NCBI RefSeq assembly: GCF_030272615.1
Contig: NC_081411.1
Coordinates: 823,912,397-823,976,396 of the forward strand
Length of the DNA: 64,000 nt
From: Cryptomeria japonica
Lineage: Eukaryota > Streptophyta > Pinopsida > Cupressales > Cupressaceae
Direction: 5' to 3'
The stretch's first letter is position 1, and the number at the start of each line of letters is the position of its first letter. Position numbers and translations under genes: made by a program. Positions 32,917-44,681 of the stretch are shown piece by piece. The notes beneath the pieces were generated by a model. That model was not told where the DNA came from and did no database searches. It worked only from the letters and a program-made list of their open reading frames with translations.

Positions 32917-35640
32917 TGGACCTCACATATACCTTTAAAAATCTCGCAAAAATAAAATTAACACATTTGCAATGCAGATTCACACATGTGTGAATTTTGA
33001 CAATGCTTTTGTTCAATAGGTTAGCACATTTGCATCACAGGTTAGTGCATATGTCATGTAGGTTAGTACTTTTGTCTGAAAATGTGAGGCCCTACCCCGA
33101 CTCATCCTAGTATTTTAGTGATTTTCATGTTGAGACTATTATGGATGCTTTATTTTTATGCATTATGGATTTAGAACTTATATGATTCCATGATTTGGAT
33201 AACATTGGTGTATATGGATGCTTCATTTCTATGCATTATAGATATAGAACTCTATATGATTCTAGAATAGGATAAATTAGAGATGACGTTTGCCATTATT
33301 GGATTTGTAGGACTTTACTATGATGATAGAAATAGGATGCATGTCTTATGTATGGATCAAAATTATGAGGAATATGATAATTACTTATGTGGATTTATTG
33401 GGATATAAGATATATTGATTTTGTTTAATGTCAATAGTATGCAGAGTGTTTGATGTGTATTCTTATTCATGTGTTTCATTTTATATGAGGTTATTTGGTA
33501 TTACTAATGTGTAATTAAGTTGCGCAGAAAAATTATCCATGCGACCATGGAAATACTATGGAGAACCAAACCTAGACCTATGTACGTTCGTAAAACCAGG
33601 GGTTGTCTATTTGGAGAGACAACACCCTGTATGTGTCGTATTTTATTTGTGAAATTAAATGTTGCATGTGTGTTAAATTGAATTTATTAATTTGTGTAGA
33701 TCCAACAAGAGACAAATTCCATGTGTAATTCTGTAATGTATTTTACTGTGTCACTTGACACATGTGCTAATTTGTGTCTTGATTTTTGACATGTCTCTTG
33801 GAGGGAGTTGTTTCAGCCATAGCCTTTTCAAACATTTGAATGTGGTTCCAAATTTTCCTTGGGTAGAGAGTCTTTGGAGTGGTCAACTCAAGTTTTACCT
33901 GAAAGTTAACTTCAGATGGGTTTCTAAGGGGTCAAATGGACTCCTAGGGGTAGTTTAAAGGTTTTTCCTAAAGTCCATAAGGTATACTTATGGGTTAGGA
34001 GTATTTTTAGGCATGTGACTACTCCCATGTGACTATTTAGTCACCTCAAAAAGTGGGTTTTCTAAGGTGAGCAAAAATTCAATTTAGAAGGTACCATCTA
34101 TGTTAGATAACCTTCCTTTTTGATGTGAGATTCTTTTTCCCACTTTCTCTTACTTTTTCCTATTTTAGTTTTATTAACCTATGAGAACTCTCACTGAGGT
34201 CTTTTTAGGAAGGATGAGAGACTTAGTGGGTAATCACCCACTCTCCATTTTCGGAGATCTTGCAATTTTGAAAAGAATAGTTTTGGGATAGAGATTTGGC
34301 TAAGTGTAGAAGGAAGGATTGTGGAATTGGGTTGCTCATCCTCAAACTAGTTCTAGCAAACCTTTGGATAGATTGAAGGTTGGTTCATCTTTTCCTTTTT
34401 TACGTTGCATGTTTATGTTGGAAAGATTGTTTGTTTATAAAAGTTGTTTTCTTGTATTTTCTTTTGTGAAATTATTATGTGACCTATCTTTTACTTCTTT
34501 TATGCATTTTCTTGTGTTTTGGGAGTAACCAAGGCCTTCTACTCTTGGGAGAGAGGATGGTCGTGGGGGTGGAAGAAGTTTGATAGCCTTAGAGTGAGAG
34601 GCTCTCACTATGAGAGTGATATCAAGGGTTTGTTTATGTGATCCTTGTTGCATAGCCTTGTTTATGCATTTGGGGGTCATAAGGATAGAAAGTATGGCAT
34701 GAATGCTTTGGGGGGCATAAGGGTGTGGGGTTAATGTACTTATGATATATCTTTGTTTGCCATGAGATGGATTTGTGATCTACCATGCTTGCAGTCTCCT
34801 CAAGGTATTTGGTCCACTTCCACCCTTGTAAAAACATCACACTTTGTGATGAAGTGTAGCCTTGGTTGGGAAAGTGTTTGTTGTGTGTTTTTCCCTTGCT
34901 TGTTGTGTTTGCTTAAGTGTAACTTGTCTGGGGTTTGGTTCTCCAAGCTTAAGGGTGGCTTCTAGTAAGCCTAGGCTGGGAGGTGAGCTCTCCATGGTCA
35001 TAGCCTTATGATTTATTTGCAGGTTGCTTGGAAAGAAAATAAAAAGACAAGCTAGGAGTTGTTGGTTTTACTAGATTTGTAGAAAAAGATTTTGGGGATG
35101 GGATATTATATTTTAGTTGCAACAATGTAAAAGAAAAGCTATATGTTGTATTTATTTTGAAAAAGAAATGTATTCATTTTATTTAAAGTTCTCATTTAAT
35201 AGAAATGAGAGACTAGTTGGATATCTCACCCATTTGTAATGTTGACTACATTGTATTCTAAATATGCTTTAAAGAAATGCATTATTCTATTAAGTTATTA
35301 TTGCAAAAATGAAATGTTTATTTTTGGATTGAGTTCCTATAGTTATTGAAATAATATTTGTTGTATTCATGTTATTTCTGAAAATAAAAGTTCAGTTTAT
35401 TTCCTTATGCATATTGAAATAATGGAAATGAGAGAAAAGTAAGCATATCTATTCCCTTTTACAAATTATGGTTAAAAAGATTTAATTTGTCTATATAGTT
35501 GCTGTTAAAATTTATTAAATTCTGTCACTTTATTTATTTGCAGTAAATAAATCTAGAATTAGTAATCCATCTCTAAAGTTAGCAACTAGATTGTCAATAG
35601 AAAAAGAAATGCTTTATTTAAATCTGTTCGTTTTGAAAAC

Positions 35641-35677
35641 CTTCTTTATGTGATTATATATATATATATATATATAA
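35641..35677. repeat. (TA)n-rich tract
   Basis: Alternating TA run within the J-related fragment. Confidence 0.8.
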
Positions 35678-35875
35678 ACAGATTGTTTAAAGTAAATAAA
35701 AGAAATTTTGCCTCTATTTCCATGCTATCAATACTTTGTTAATTGTTGCATAATTTAGAAAGCAAAGAAAATATATTCATAGTTAGGTAAATCAGAAACT
35801 AAATATATCCCTAAAATATCATATATATATGTATATATCAAATATATATACATGTGAATGTACCCATATATATAT

Positions 35876-35934
<59 letters not shown>
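35876..35934. repeat. (GA)n microsatellite
   Basis: Nearly perfect GA dinucleotide repeat of about 58 bp flanked by TA-rich sequence. Confidence 0.92.
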
Positions 35935-35935
<1 letters not shown>

Positions 35936-36179
35936 GTATATATATACATATATATATATTCTTTTTTTTTTAAAAGAAAAATTTATAATTAAAAAAAAAT
36001 GATAAAAGAAATTGCATCGGGGAGCCCTCGACTCCTGCGGAACATCAAATCAAATTGAAGCAGCTTAAGCTATCAAATCATTTTTAAAAAACCTATCAAT
36101 CATGGTTTGCTATCAATCGCTGAGTTCAATCAAAACTCTGTTAAGCTCTTGCATTAGAAACTAAATCAGTTTCTTAGAG

Positions 36180-36470
36180 CCAATCAAATCAATCAATCAA
36201 TTAAATCAATCAATCAATTAAATCAATCAATCAAATCAATCAAGCAATCAAGCTAATCAAGCAATCTATGAAGTAATCTATCAAGCAATCAAGCTGATCA
36301 ATCAAGCTAATCAAGCAATCTATCAAGCAATCTATCAAGCAATCAAGCTAATCAAACTAATCAAGCAATCTATCAAGCAATCAAGCTAATCAAACAATCT
36401 ATCGAGCAATCAAGCCAATCATGCAATCAAACAATCAAATCAATCTATCCAACAATATCAATCAATCAAT
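36180..36470. repeat. Degenerate CAAT/CAAG-type short tandem repeat
   Basis: Continuous run of AATCAATCAATCA that changes to AATCAAGCTAATCAAGCAATCTATC phrases, period mostly 4 with a 10-13 bp superstructure. Internal region of H. No coding meaning seen. Confidence 0.8.
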
Positions 36471-38600
36471 CAAGTCCTTATTTCATCATACATGTGCATC
36501 AAACACATTAAATCTAATCATCAAAGTGATTTTTAGCTTTTGCACTTATCAAATATTGCAATCAAACTGATCACATGTCTTGTTAATCAATTCATCACTC
36601 AAAATCTATCAACAACAATGTGTCTTATATAGGGATAGGTACACTTGAAACCAGATAGATTGGTCTTACATGGGGTACTCACTCTTTGAAACCAGACATT
36701 CTTATCAATCATTGAACAAATCAAAACAATGGCATAGATCAGTATGACTGCTGGATTTTGTTCTCGCTAGTCTTATCTTTATCAATTAATGACACAACAT
36801 GTTTCATCTCTCAAAAATCAGGAAAGACAAAAAAATCAGAAAAATAAATCAAAATGTGCAATAAAAACAAGTGGTTAAAACCTGGTAAACAGATGCTATC
36901 TAAAAAGTGAGTTCCTCCATCTATGAGATCACTTTGCGCACCTATCCCCTCCATCCTATCACATCTATCGCTTCCAGATATCCTAGGCTATCCATTCTAT
37001 CTTTTGCATCCATTGCTCTGAACCATTTAGCAAGAAATATGCAGCTTACCAACAGTTATCAATCTTTGACATACTTGTCATAGTCACTATCTTAGATTTT
37101 ATCAGAATCAATCAATCTGCATTTGTATCCCGTCGTGGTTTGGATCTTGATCAATTCATAAATTCATAATAAATTTTTATTTTCATTGGGGAAAAAACCC
37201 TAATTCCTTTTGCTAAGGTGATCTTTTGAATGTTTGAAAATCCAAAACATTCAAAAAACTTGGAAAAACCAAAAATACCTAGGGTTTTGAAACCGATAAA
37301 GAGCAACAAAACAATGAAGATCAAGGCATTTCATAACAACTGAATCATGAAACTCAGAAACCAAAGAATCAATCAACAAGTAATACGAGATTATCAAGGA
37401 TCATTCATCAAGATGATTATATCAGTTAATGACCTTAAGAACGTGTGAATGACATGCAAGATTCAGTGTTTATATCTTGATTTTATTGTTAATCATGTAC
37501 TCTATGTGACTCAAGGATGTCCATGACTAGAGAAGCTATGATGGGGCATGATTATTTTCTTTGATTGTTGCCTTTGGTTTATCTCTTACTACGGTATGAA
37601 CTTTTCTTAGGATATGATCGGCAAAAGATCAAGGATGTTCCAAGTCATGCATGAAAGGAGATACTCCTTGTCTGTTCTGCAAGCAATACTCAAGTCAACT
37701 TGATCCATTATATCAAGCTGCTTGTATTAACTTGCTATATCAAAATCCATGTAAGAAATACTCAGGTCATCTTGAATCATTATGTCAAGTTGCTTGTATT
37801 ATCTTACAACATTTTAAAGCTCAATGATGAAATCAAGCACTGTTACAAGATAACATATGAAGAATGGTAGTAAAAATTTTAGTTAGATGATTTTGGATTA
37901 GCTCATTATTCATCTACATTATAAGCATATCATTTCATTAACAGATCAACAGTCATAAATAAAAATTGAGTATATTTGGACAAATGAAAATAATTTTCAT
38001 TTGATCATTTAGTTTCATCTTTGCACTTAGATTCATAATCATTATAAACATTACATATAAAAATTAAAAACATTTCATATAGATCATTTACATTTACATC
38101 ATCATAAATAAAAAGCAAATCAATCATTCATGTGAAAATCTGTATAGATCGTTGCATTTCATATCATTTAAGTTAGAAATCATTTTCATTTGCATCCAAG
38201 GTCATCAAAATAAAAAAATCAAAACAAAAACATATAATCATTGCATCCATATCATCATCACATAGAATAACATGCATAAAGAAACATCATCCATATAATC
38301 ATTGTATCCATAGAATCACTGCATCCATATAATCAAAGCATATAAGCATCATCATCAAATAGAGTAACATGCATAATAAAGATCATCATCATATAGAGTC
38401 CATGTCTCCATATAGATCATCATAAAACAATAAAAGTCCAAGTATACAATGATATCAGATCAATAATACAAGTGCCTTATCAATACAAATCAAGTCAAGA
38501 ATCATGATTGCCTCTCGAGCTTGTAGGTCTAACACTTGCACCAACATCATCATCCAATGGAATCATTCTTCAATTTAATATCTTCATCATTCATTCAACT
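36471..38600. other. Element H internal non-coding sequence
   Basis: Rich in ATCATC, CATATA and AAATC phrases; no ORF above background on either strand and no protein motif. Presumably transcribed filler of a large non-autonomous element. Confidence 0.5.
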
Positions 38601-38614
38601 ATCATCTATCAAGT

Positions 38615-38815
38615 CTTATACAGGATGTATCTTTCCTGAAACCAGATGTTCTGATCATTTATCATGTCTTATACAGGATGTATCTTTCATGAAATCAGAT
38701 GTTTTGATCATTTATCATGTCTTATACAGAATGTATCTTTCCTAAAACCAGACATTTTGATCATCTTTTGTCTTATACGGGATGTGTCCTTACTGAAACC
38801 AGACTTGATCTCAAT
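38615..38815. repeat. Four tandem copies of a 53-bp unit
   Basis: Units begin with CTTATACAGGATGTATC at 38615, 38668, 38721 and 38772 (period 53, 53, 51). Copies differ by a few substitutions. A related phrase, ACCAGATAGATTGGTCTTACATGG, occurs earlier near 36650. Confidence 0.88.
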
Positions 38816-39068
38816 CCAATCAATCTTATCAATCCACAATCTATTCACTCATCTATCTTTCATATAACATTCCTCTTCTATCGAGAGATCATCCATGCCT
38901 TTAATGCACAAATGATCTCTTGAGGGGGCATCATCATCAAATCAATATCCAAAAATCAATATCTGGGGCACACAATCAGGATTTTCAATCTCTATCAGGC
39001 ATATTATCAAGAATTGATTTAACCTTTGAAACAATGTTGTCTCGACATCATTTCAAAGAGGGGCAAAA

Positions 39069-40250
39069 TGTATACACATAAAAATTGGCTATGAGCAATT
39101 AAATAAATATTTTATATTTATTTAATAATTATTCTTCTATTAAATAGTTAATTTGAAAAGATTAATTTGTTTAATTCATTTCGTGTCTTTCTGTTAGTTA
39201 ATATTTTATTAATTAATTCATCTATCCTATTCTTCTAATTAATTAAATATCTAATATTTAATTATTCTTTTAACCAAGTTAATTAAATATCCAATATTTA
39301 ATTATCTTCTCCAATCAATTAAATATCCAATATTTAATAGTTATTCTCCTATCCTATAGTCTCAAATATTAAATGATTTCCTAAATTATTTAATCCCCTT
39401 ATCCAACTCATTCTTCCATCTCCACTTCATCTTCCCTTTGCCAACTCATCAAACATGTGGCTAAGGAAATTAATATTTCTTAAATATTAATTCATCATTT
39501 ATCTTCAACTTCCAAATTTAATGAAAATTGTGTATGTACACATATTTCATAACCATTTCCTATATTCTCTCCAACACCCTCTACATCTTAGGAAGGACTT
39601 GAGTCCACTTGTCCTACCATGCCTAAATTTCCTCCAACCGTCCCTAGATTCTCAGTCAGCAACCTAGTCAAGGTGAGATGAGTGACACTTGTCTTCTCCT
39701 TCCCCCTTTCTCTCAACCTTTAGCTTTACTCATAGCCATTCAAATTTGTAGATCTGATCAGGACCATTGATCTGAGACACATCATCTAATCCTCTCAAAG
39801 TCTATAAAATCAAGAGCTCTAGTTGAGAGAGTGTTAGTCTTCAAAATAGTCTTCAAATCAATCATATGCATCCGTGAATTGTTGAAGCAAATAGCAATTA
39901 GCAATTATCAAATAGCAAATATCATATAGCATTTTAGCATAATCATTTTAGCATAATCATGTAGTATTGCATATCATAGTATTAGTTAACTACAAGTTAT
40001 CAGTCCATTCTTCATATGCCATCTTGGAAGCCAACAATCCATTGTCTGAGAGCACACCATCTGCAACCAGGAATAGTGGAGTTAGGACATAATGAGACAT
40101 AAATCATGAAGGTAATATTAGTATTTTATTTCATATGCACTTCATGTAGTTTCATTGGTTGAATTTGGATTTCCTGTAGTATTTCCATTTGTATTTTGTG
40201 AAACTAACTTATTACAGGTGCATTCTAAGGATGAAATTCAAGCTCACACA
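39069..40250 (+). repeat. Element H 3' LTR
   Basis: 1,182 bp, TGTATACACAT to AGCTCACACA, preceded by polypurine tract AAAGAGGGGCAAAA. Longer than the 5' copy mainly through a short AT-rich insertion near 39200 and a duplicated TTTTAGCATAATCA phrase near 39940. Confidence 0.9.
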
Positions 40251-40747
40251 ACTACCATGATAATATTGATGAATTCCTTGAAAGCTACATCCATTGTCCT
40301 CTGAAAATTAGCTCCAAAAGTTTTCAAACCAAAAGGCATTCTAACATACACATATGTTCCCCAAGGGGTGGTGAAAGCAGTTTTGAATTGTTTAGATTCT
40401 TTTACTAGAACTTGGTTATACCCTGAGAACCCATCCATCATAGATAATAGGTCACAACCAGTTACTCTTTGCAACATTGCTTCTATATTAGGATAAGAGT
40501 AATTATCTTTCAAGGAAGCAACATTTAGGTTCCTAAAATCAACACAGAGTCTTATGTCCCCATTCTTCTTTCTAACCGGGACCAAATTTGAGACCCATGA
40601 TGAATGCCTTATAGGCTTAATGATTCCACCTTCCCTTAACTTGGTTAATTCTTGCTGCATTTTAGATTCCAACAGGGGGTTAATAGGTCTTTGTTTTTGT
40701 CTAAAAGGCTTAGCATCTGGAAGCAAAGGGACTTCATGTTGAAACAG
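40251..40747 (-). pseudogene. Element E reverse transcriptase, N-terminal part
   Basis: The open frame starting at 40726 reads KQRPINPLLESKMQQEL, GIIKPIRHSSWVSNLVPV, NGDIRLCVDFRNLN, LLSMMDGFSGYNQ (motif A, Asp present), TAFTTPWGTYVYVRMPFGL and ANFQRTMD. These are the ordered gypsy RT blocks. The sequence stops at the YxDD region because H inserted there (TSD ACTAC, 40251-40255); the box continues at 31748. A stop at about 40748 separates it from the RNase H-containing ORF upstream. Confidence 0.9.
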
Positions 40748-40750
40748 ATC

Positions 40751-41836
40751 CTATCTATACGCCTTCAGATCTTCATAAGAACAAGAAAAGTCATGCTTAT
40801 ATTTCTTTAATAAATTAATAAGGTTTACTCTGACATGAGGAGATAAATTTTTTCCAATATATACCAACTTAGGGGATGATTTTGTCCCCAAGTTTACTTC
40901 CTCTAGTTCATCTAACTTAGTGGTTGATTGCTGGTGCAGATGACTGTCACTGTAACTAAACATACCTTTGAGTTCTACCAACCCTTTAGGTATTTCGTTA
41001 GTTTCCAACTGAACTAGGTCATTTCCAAACATAGTTTCTCTATTGTCAACCACTTCCACCAAGGCATTACAATCAATTTTTTGTCCATCATAGTCATCAA
41101 TGCATTGTCTAAACCTGAGAATATCTTCATCATCAGCAAACACTTGCCAATTATATACATTGTCAAGAATGGCAGGCCTAGCTTTTATCTCAACTATGGA
41201 TATACTGGTTAGTGTTGCATCATCATTCTTTAATGCAACATTTGCTAAGAAATCCGCCATGATATTCTTAGATCTTTCTATCCAATTTATAGAGAATGCA
41301 CTAAAATGCTCAATCACATCCCATATTGCATGCTTGTATCTCTTCAGTCTATCATTCTTAGATGCATACTTAGCTCTAACTTGAAAAACAACCAATTCTA
41401 AATCTCCTAACACTCTTAATAATTGAATCCCATGCCTTTTTGCAACTTCAAGCCCCAATAACAAGGCTTCGTATTCAATAGTGCTATTTGTACACTGAAA
41501 GGCTAACAGAAAGGAATATTTGAAGGTTATACCTAAAGGGGACACAAAAAGAACTGCTCCAGATCCTTCTTTAGAGAAAGCTCCATCAAAATACATGTGC
41601 CACAAACCATGTTGTTGAGATTCCAATTCAGTCACAATAGAGTCAGTATTCTTCAATTGAGGTAAAATTTGTTGTAATCTAAAATTGTCAAGATCCACAT
41701 TAATCATACAATTGAGAATACTAGGATCTACTTTCTCAATTACCCTAGGGGCACGTGGTTCTCTATACAATTTGACTTGGTTTCCATTAATTGGGATAGT
41801 AGCATATGACAAATCCAATTGAACATTTCCACCCAT
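40751..41836 (-). CDS. Element E archaeal-type RNase H (aRNH) and linker to RT
   Basis: 361 open codons. Residues about 80-200 form an RNase H of the archaeal/plant type: MYFDGAF (Asp84), STIEYEALLLGL (Glu121), LGDLELVVFQV (Asp145) and NIMADFLANVAL (Asp195), so all four acidic catalytic positions are kept. The first 75 residues follow the protease and the last 130 (KLVYIGKNLSPHVR, DFSCSYEDL) lead directly into the RT start. aRNH is the second RNase H of Tat-group elements and would digest RNA in the DNA-RNA hybrid. Its place before RT differs from the order I know in Ogre-type elements (RT, gRNH, aRNH, INT). Confidence 0.85.
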   Translation of the reverse strand: MGGNVQLDLSYATIPINGNQVKLYREPRAPRVIEKVDPSILNCMINVDLDNFRLQQILPQLKNTDSIVTELESQQHGLWHMYFDGAFSKEGSGAVLFVSPLGITFKYSFLLAFQCTNSTIEYEALLLGLEVAKRHGIQLLRVLGDLELVVFQVRAKYASKNDRLKRYKHAIWDVIEHFSAFSINWIERSKNIMADFLANVALKNDDATLTSISIVEIKARPAILDNVYNWQVFADDEDILRFRQCIDDYDGQKIDCNALVEVVDNRETMFGNDLVQLETNEIPKGLVELKGMFSYSDSHLHQQSTTKLDELEEVNLGTKSSPKLVYIGKNLSPHVRVNLINLLKKYKHDFSCSYEDLKAYR

Positions 41837-42414
41837 TGTCTAGATAACAACATGCCATAATGAGGTTTGGTGTCAGTTACAATGACATTCATCTTGTATG
41901 TTGCTTTAGGGAATGCTGCTATTTTTACTTCAACATCTTTCATTGTACCTATCATTGGAACTTCTCTGTTATCCATAGCATAACATTTCCCATGGACTGT
42001 ACTCACTGATAATCCTAATTCTTTCATGACACCATAAGGCATTACATTTGTAGCTGCACCAGAATCTATCATATAGTTTTTAATTAACTGGTTATTTACT
42101 AACAAAGTAACATAGAAAGGATCAACTTGTGAGGGTTCTTGTGTAATAGTTGTTCCAACATATACCTCTAGGGTTTGCAGCTCTTGATCCTTTTCATCAT
42201 TAGTTGAACTGGAAGGCAAAGTTGTGTTACTGTAAGATATTTTAGAAAATAAGGATAAAGCAGCTTCTCTATGTTCCTTTATTTTCAATAATTCTATCAA
42301 TGGGATAGTGATCTTCATTTGGGTAAGAGCCTGAGTCATATCAAATGTGGAATTATTAATCAACTCAGTATTAGCCTTAACTTTCTTTGTCTTAGGCTGA
42401 CTTGCCTTCTTCAT
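41740..42414 (-). CDS. Element E protease
   Basis: 224 open codons. The N-terminal third is Lys/Thr-rich (KKASQPKTKKVKAN), then helical. The protease core has YMIDSGAATNVMP, an intact aspartic active site (D-S-G), followed by LGLSVSTVHGKCYAMDN and LLSRQWVEM, the flap and C-terminal blocks of gypsy proteases. It overlaps the following aRNH ORF by about 97 bp in another frame, so a frameshift (ancient or natural) separates them. Confidence 0.85.
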   Translation of the reverse strand: MKKASQPKTKKVKANTELINNSTFDMTQALTQMKITIPLIELLKIKEHREAALSLFSKISYSNTTLPSSSTNDEKDQELQTLEVYVGTTITQEPSQVDPFYVTLLVNNQLIKNYMIDSGAATNVMPYGVMKELGLSVSTVHGKCYAMDNREVPMIGTMKDVEVKIAAFPKATYKMNVIVTDTKPHYGMLLSRQWVEMFNWICHMLLSQLMETKSNCIENHVPLG

Positions 42415-42588
42415 TGTGGTAGTTCCTTATATATCACTAGTAGCTTTATCATCCACACCCTTGGCTACATCTTTAACTTGGTTCTTCTTTTCTTGACCAT
42501 CTTGAGGCAAGGTGGTATTATTTGCTGCTTTCTTCTGGGATACTTCTTTTATAAACATTGAGCCAGGTTCACCTTGATCACCATCCTT

Positions 42589-43790
42589 CTAAGTACTTCT
42601 CAAATTGTAATTATGCTTGGCTTTGGCTATGGCAGATTTAGTGAGATTTCTTACTTCTTCATCTTCAATTGTTACCACATTCAAAGTGGGATGCCAATCA
42701 AGTGTTAATTGTCCTTGGTAAGACCTCTTACTATTTAGCACATCACATTCACTAAGTTCACTTTGTAATGACTCATCATCACTTTCGATGATAGTTTCAA
42801 ATATATTTATATCAAGCTCAGCCTCTTGTCTCATGGATTCCTCAAGGGCTTGAGCTACAACACATTGATGAGGAGAATGTGGTCCATCACAAGCCATGCA
42901 CCAAGGAGTATTCTCCATGTTATGAACATTTCCTCCTTTTAAAGGATCTAGGGTATCTTGGTTCTGAGTATTCTTGGCTTCTCATTTTGAGGCTTACCAT
43001 TCTTCCAAGTAGTGTTGTAAGCCATGTCATGCAACCTAGGAGGCCCATCTTGCCAATTGTAATGAGGTTTATAATTTTTACTCACCTTGGTAGTAAGATC
43101 CTTCATGGCAGTCACTAATTTCTCTATTTTGTCTTCTTCTTTAGCAACTTTATTAGGTTGTTGTTTTGATTCTTGCCACAGCCTACCATCAGTTCTTCTC
43201 CCTATTTTCCCAAATGCTTTTCTATTGCTCTCTACATTGATGGCAATTCTAAATGCATCTCTTAGACTATGCAGATTTTTATCCCTCTGAATATAGGCCA
43301 TGTTAGAATCAAAGGCATTGTAATAAGTATTCAGGCACATATTGTCATCTAACCTCATTACCTGATATAGCCTATGCATTGCTTTCTGAAATCTAGCATT
43401 AAAATCTGTTACATTTTCATTGTCAGACTTTCTGATATTGTTGAACTCATTGAGCATGAAGCTCATATTTGTCTTGTCACCATACTATTCTTGAAAATAA
43501 TTTTTAAAATCTTCCCAAGACCCAATGCTATTCATAGAGAGACCTCTATATCAGTCCCTTGCATCATCTACTAAAGACTGTATAAACAATTTCATGATGA
43601 CATGTTCATCTACAATTTTATAGTCATCTATTAAGTCACCAAAAAAATTCAAGTGTTCTTTCACACTGATTACATTATTCCTAGCAAATTTGTGAAGTCT
43701 ATCCCTCAATTCCGTAGGAACATGGTTAGGGTACCCTGGGATTCCATCAAAAAAGAGTTGTCTATAAAGTTCTAGATTAATAGGTCTTCT
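42589..43790 (-). pseudogene. Element E gag core and zinc-finger region
   Basis: Around 43620-43466 the minus strand reads the Retrotrans_gag core (DARD, a stop where Trp is expected, then YRGL, and SWEDFKNYF). It continues into the open frame 43466-42948 with NVTDFNARFQKAMHRLY and a basic tail. The next open frame, 42918-42589, begins near WCMACDGPHSPHQC, a CX2CX3HX4C zinc-binding motif of the type found in Tat gag, followed by an acidic stretch. A frameshift lies near 42948. Confidence 0.8.
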
Positions 43791-44681
43791 CTAGAATTGG
43801 TTAGCAGCAAGGTTATTTCCCATGTTCATTCTTACATTGGGTCTTTGAGTCAGAGAGATCTGGTTACCTTGGTTAGTAACAGGGGCTTGATTGGTTGTGG
43901 TAGTGCCAATAGGCAGAGTTGGCTGAATTTTAACTGGAGGGAGTGAAGCTTGTTGAGGAATGGGTTTATTTAGGTCTATTGAGGGAAACATGATAGGAGG
44001 AGCCTTTAGATAGCTAATATTTCTTTTGACTTCTTGATCGGCTACTTCTAATTCAACTTTCTCTAACTCCATTTGCAAACCTTCTTTCTCTTTCCTCATC
44101 CTTTCCATCTCTATTTCATGTGCAGATAGCATGTGAGAGATCTCCGATGTAGTCTTAGATCCAAACCCACCTTCCATGCATTTCTACTTTCCTTTGTCAA
44201 TATTATTTCTAACAGGTTATGGGTCACTAAGAACTTCCCTACTTGGTTGCACTACTGACTTGTATGCAAGTTTGGTCTTGGAAACTAAGATTTCTTTAAT
44301 CAGTGGACCTCCATCCTCACTCTTGGCCTTTTCTTTGGTAAATAGCTCAAGGTCAGCAATTTGTCTTAGAAGCCTATCTCTCTCCATCAATTTTGCCTTT
44401 ACTTCTCTCTCTTTATCTGCTTCCTTTTGTGTTCTTAAGGAAATTAAATGATGGACTCTTCTATTCAGGACTTCAATTTCTTGGGATACCTTATCTTCAT
44501 CAGGGAAGATTTCTTCAGAGTCTGACATATTGACTTGGTCAATATCAATTAAACCGATGTTTCCATCAATTGTCCTAGGTACATAATCTCTCTTAATGTT
44601 TGAACTACTTCTGTCTTTCCTAGAAAAAACTAGCATGGGAGATCCCCTGATTTGAAACTTGGACATCTTCAATATTTCCAA
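43791..44681 (-). pseudogene. Element E gag N-terminal region
   Basis: Two open stretches (44681-44217 and 44177-43791) separated by a stop. The first has a charged coiled-coil (KEADKEREVKAKLMERDRLL), the second another (HEIEMERMRKEKEGLQMEL) and a Pro/Gln/Asn-rich linker (PVTNQGNQISLTQRPNVR) leading into the gag core. No catalytic motif. It is the upstream part of the same gag polyprotein. Confidence 0.65.

Larger units (their letters stand above)
33083..36000. repeat. Truncated relative of LTR J inside element H
   Basis: Starts TGTGAGGCCCTACC and follows 17264-20100 in order, with the same phrases (for example the GGTTGTCTATTTGGAGAGACAACACC region at 33600 and 17753). Similarity fades near 36000, before the palindrome array of J, and the right terminus is missing. 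No target duplication could be matched. Confidence 0.7.
31749..40250 (+). mobile_element. Element H: non-coding LTR retrotransposon (LARD-like)
   Basis: Exact target duplication ACTAC (31744-31748 and 40251-40255), LTRs 31749-32895 and 39069-40250, PBS at 32899 and a polypurine tract just before 39069. The 6.2-kb internal part has no gag or pol motif on either strand; about 2.9 kb of it is a J-related LTR fragment and the rest is repeat-rich non-coding sequence. It therefore depends on other elements for movement. LTR divergence is about 3% in a 135-bp sample, the lowest in this window. Confidence 0.88.

Noticed and set aside
38615-38815. CRISPR-like direct repeats
   Set aside because: Units are contiguous with no unique spacers; it is an ordinary tandem duplication.
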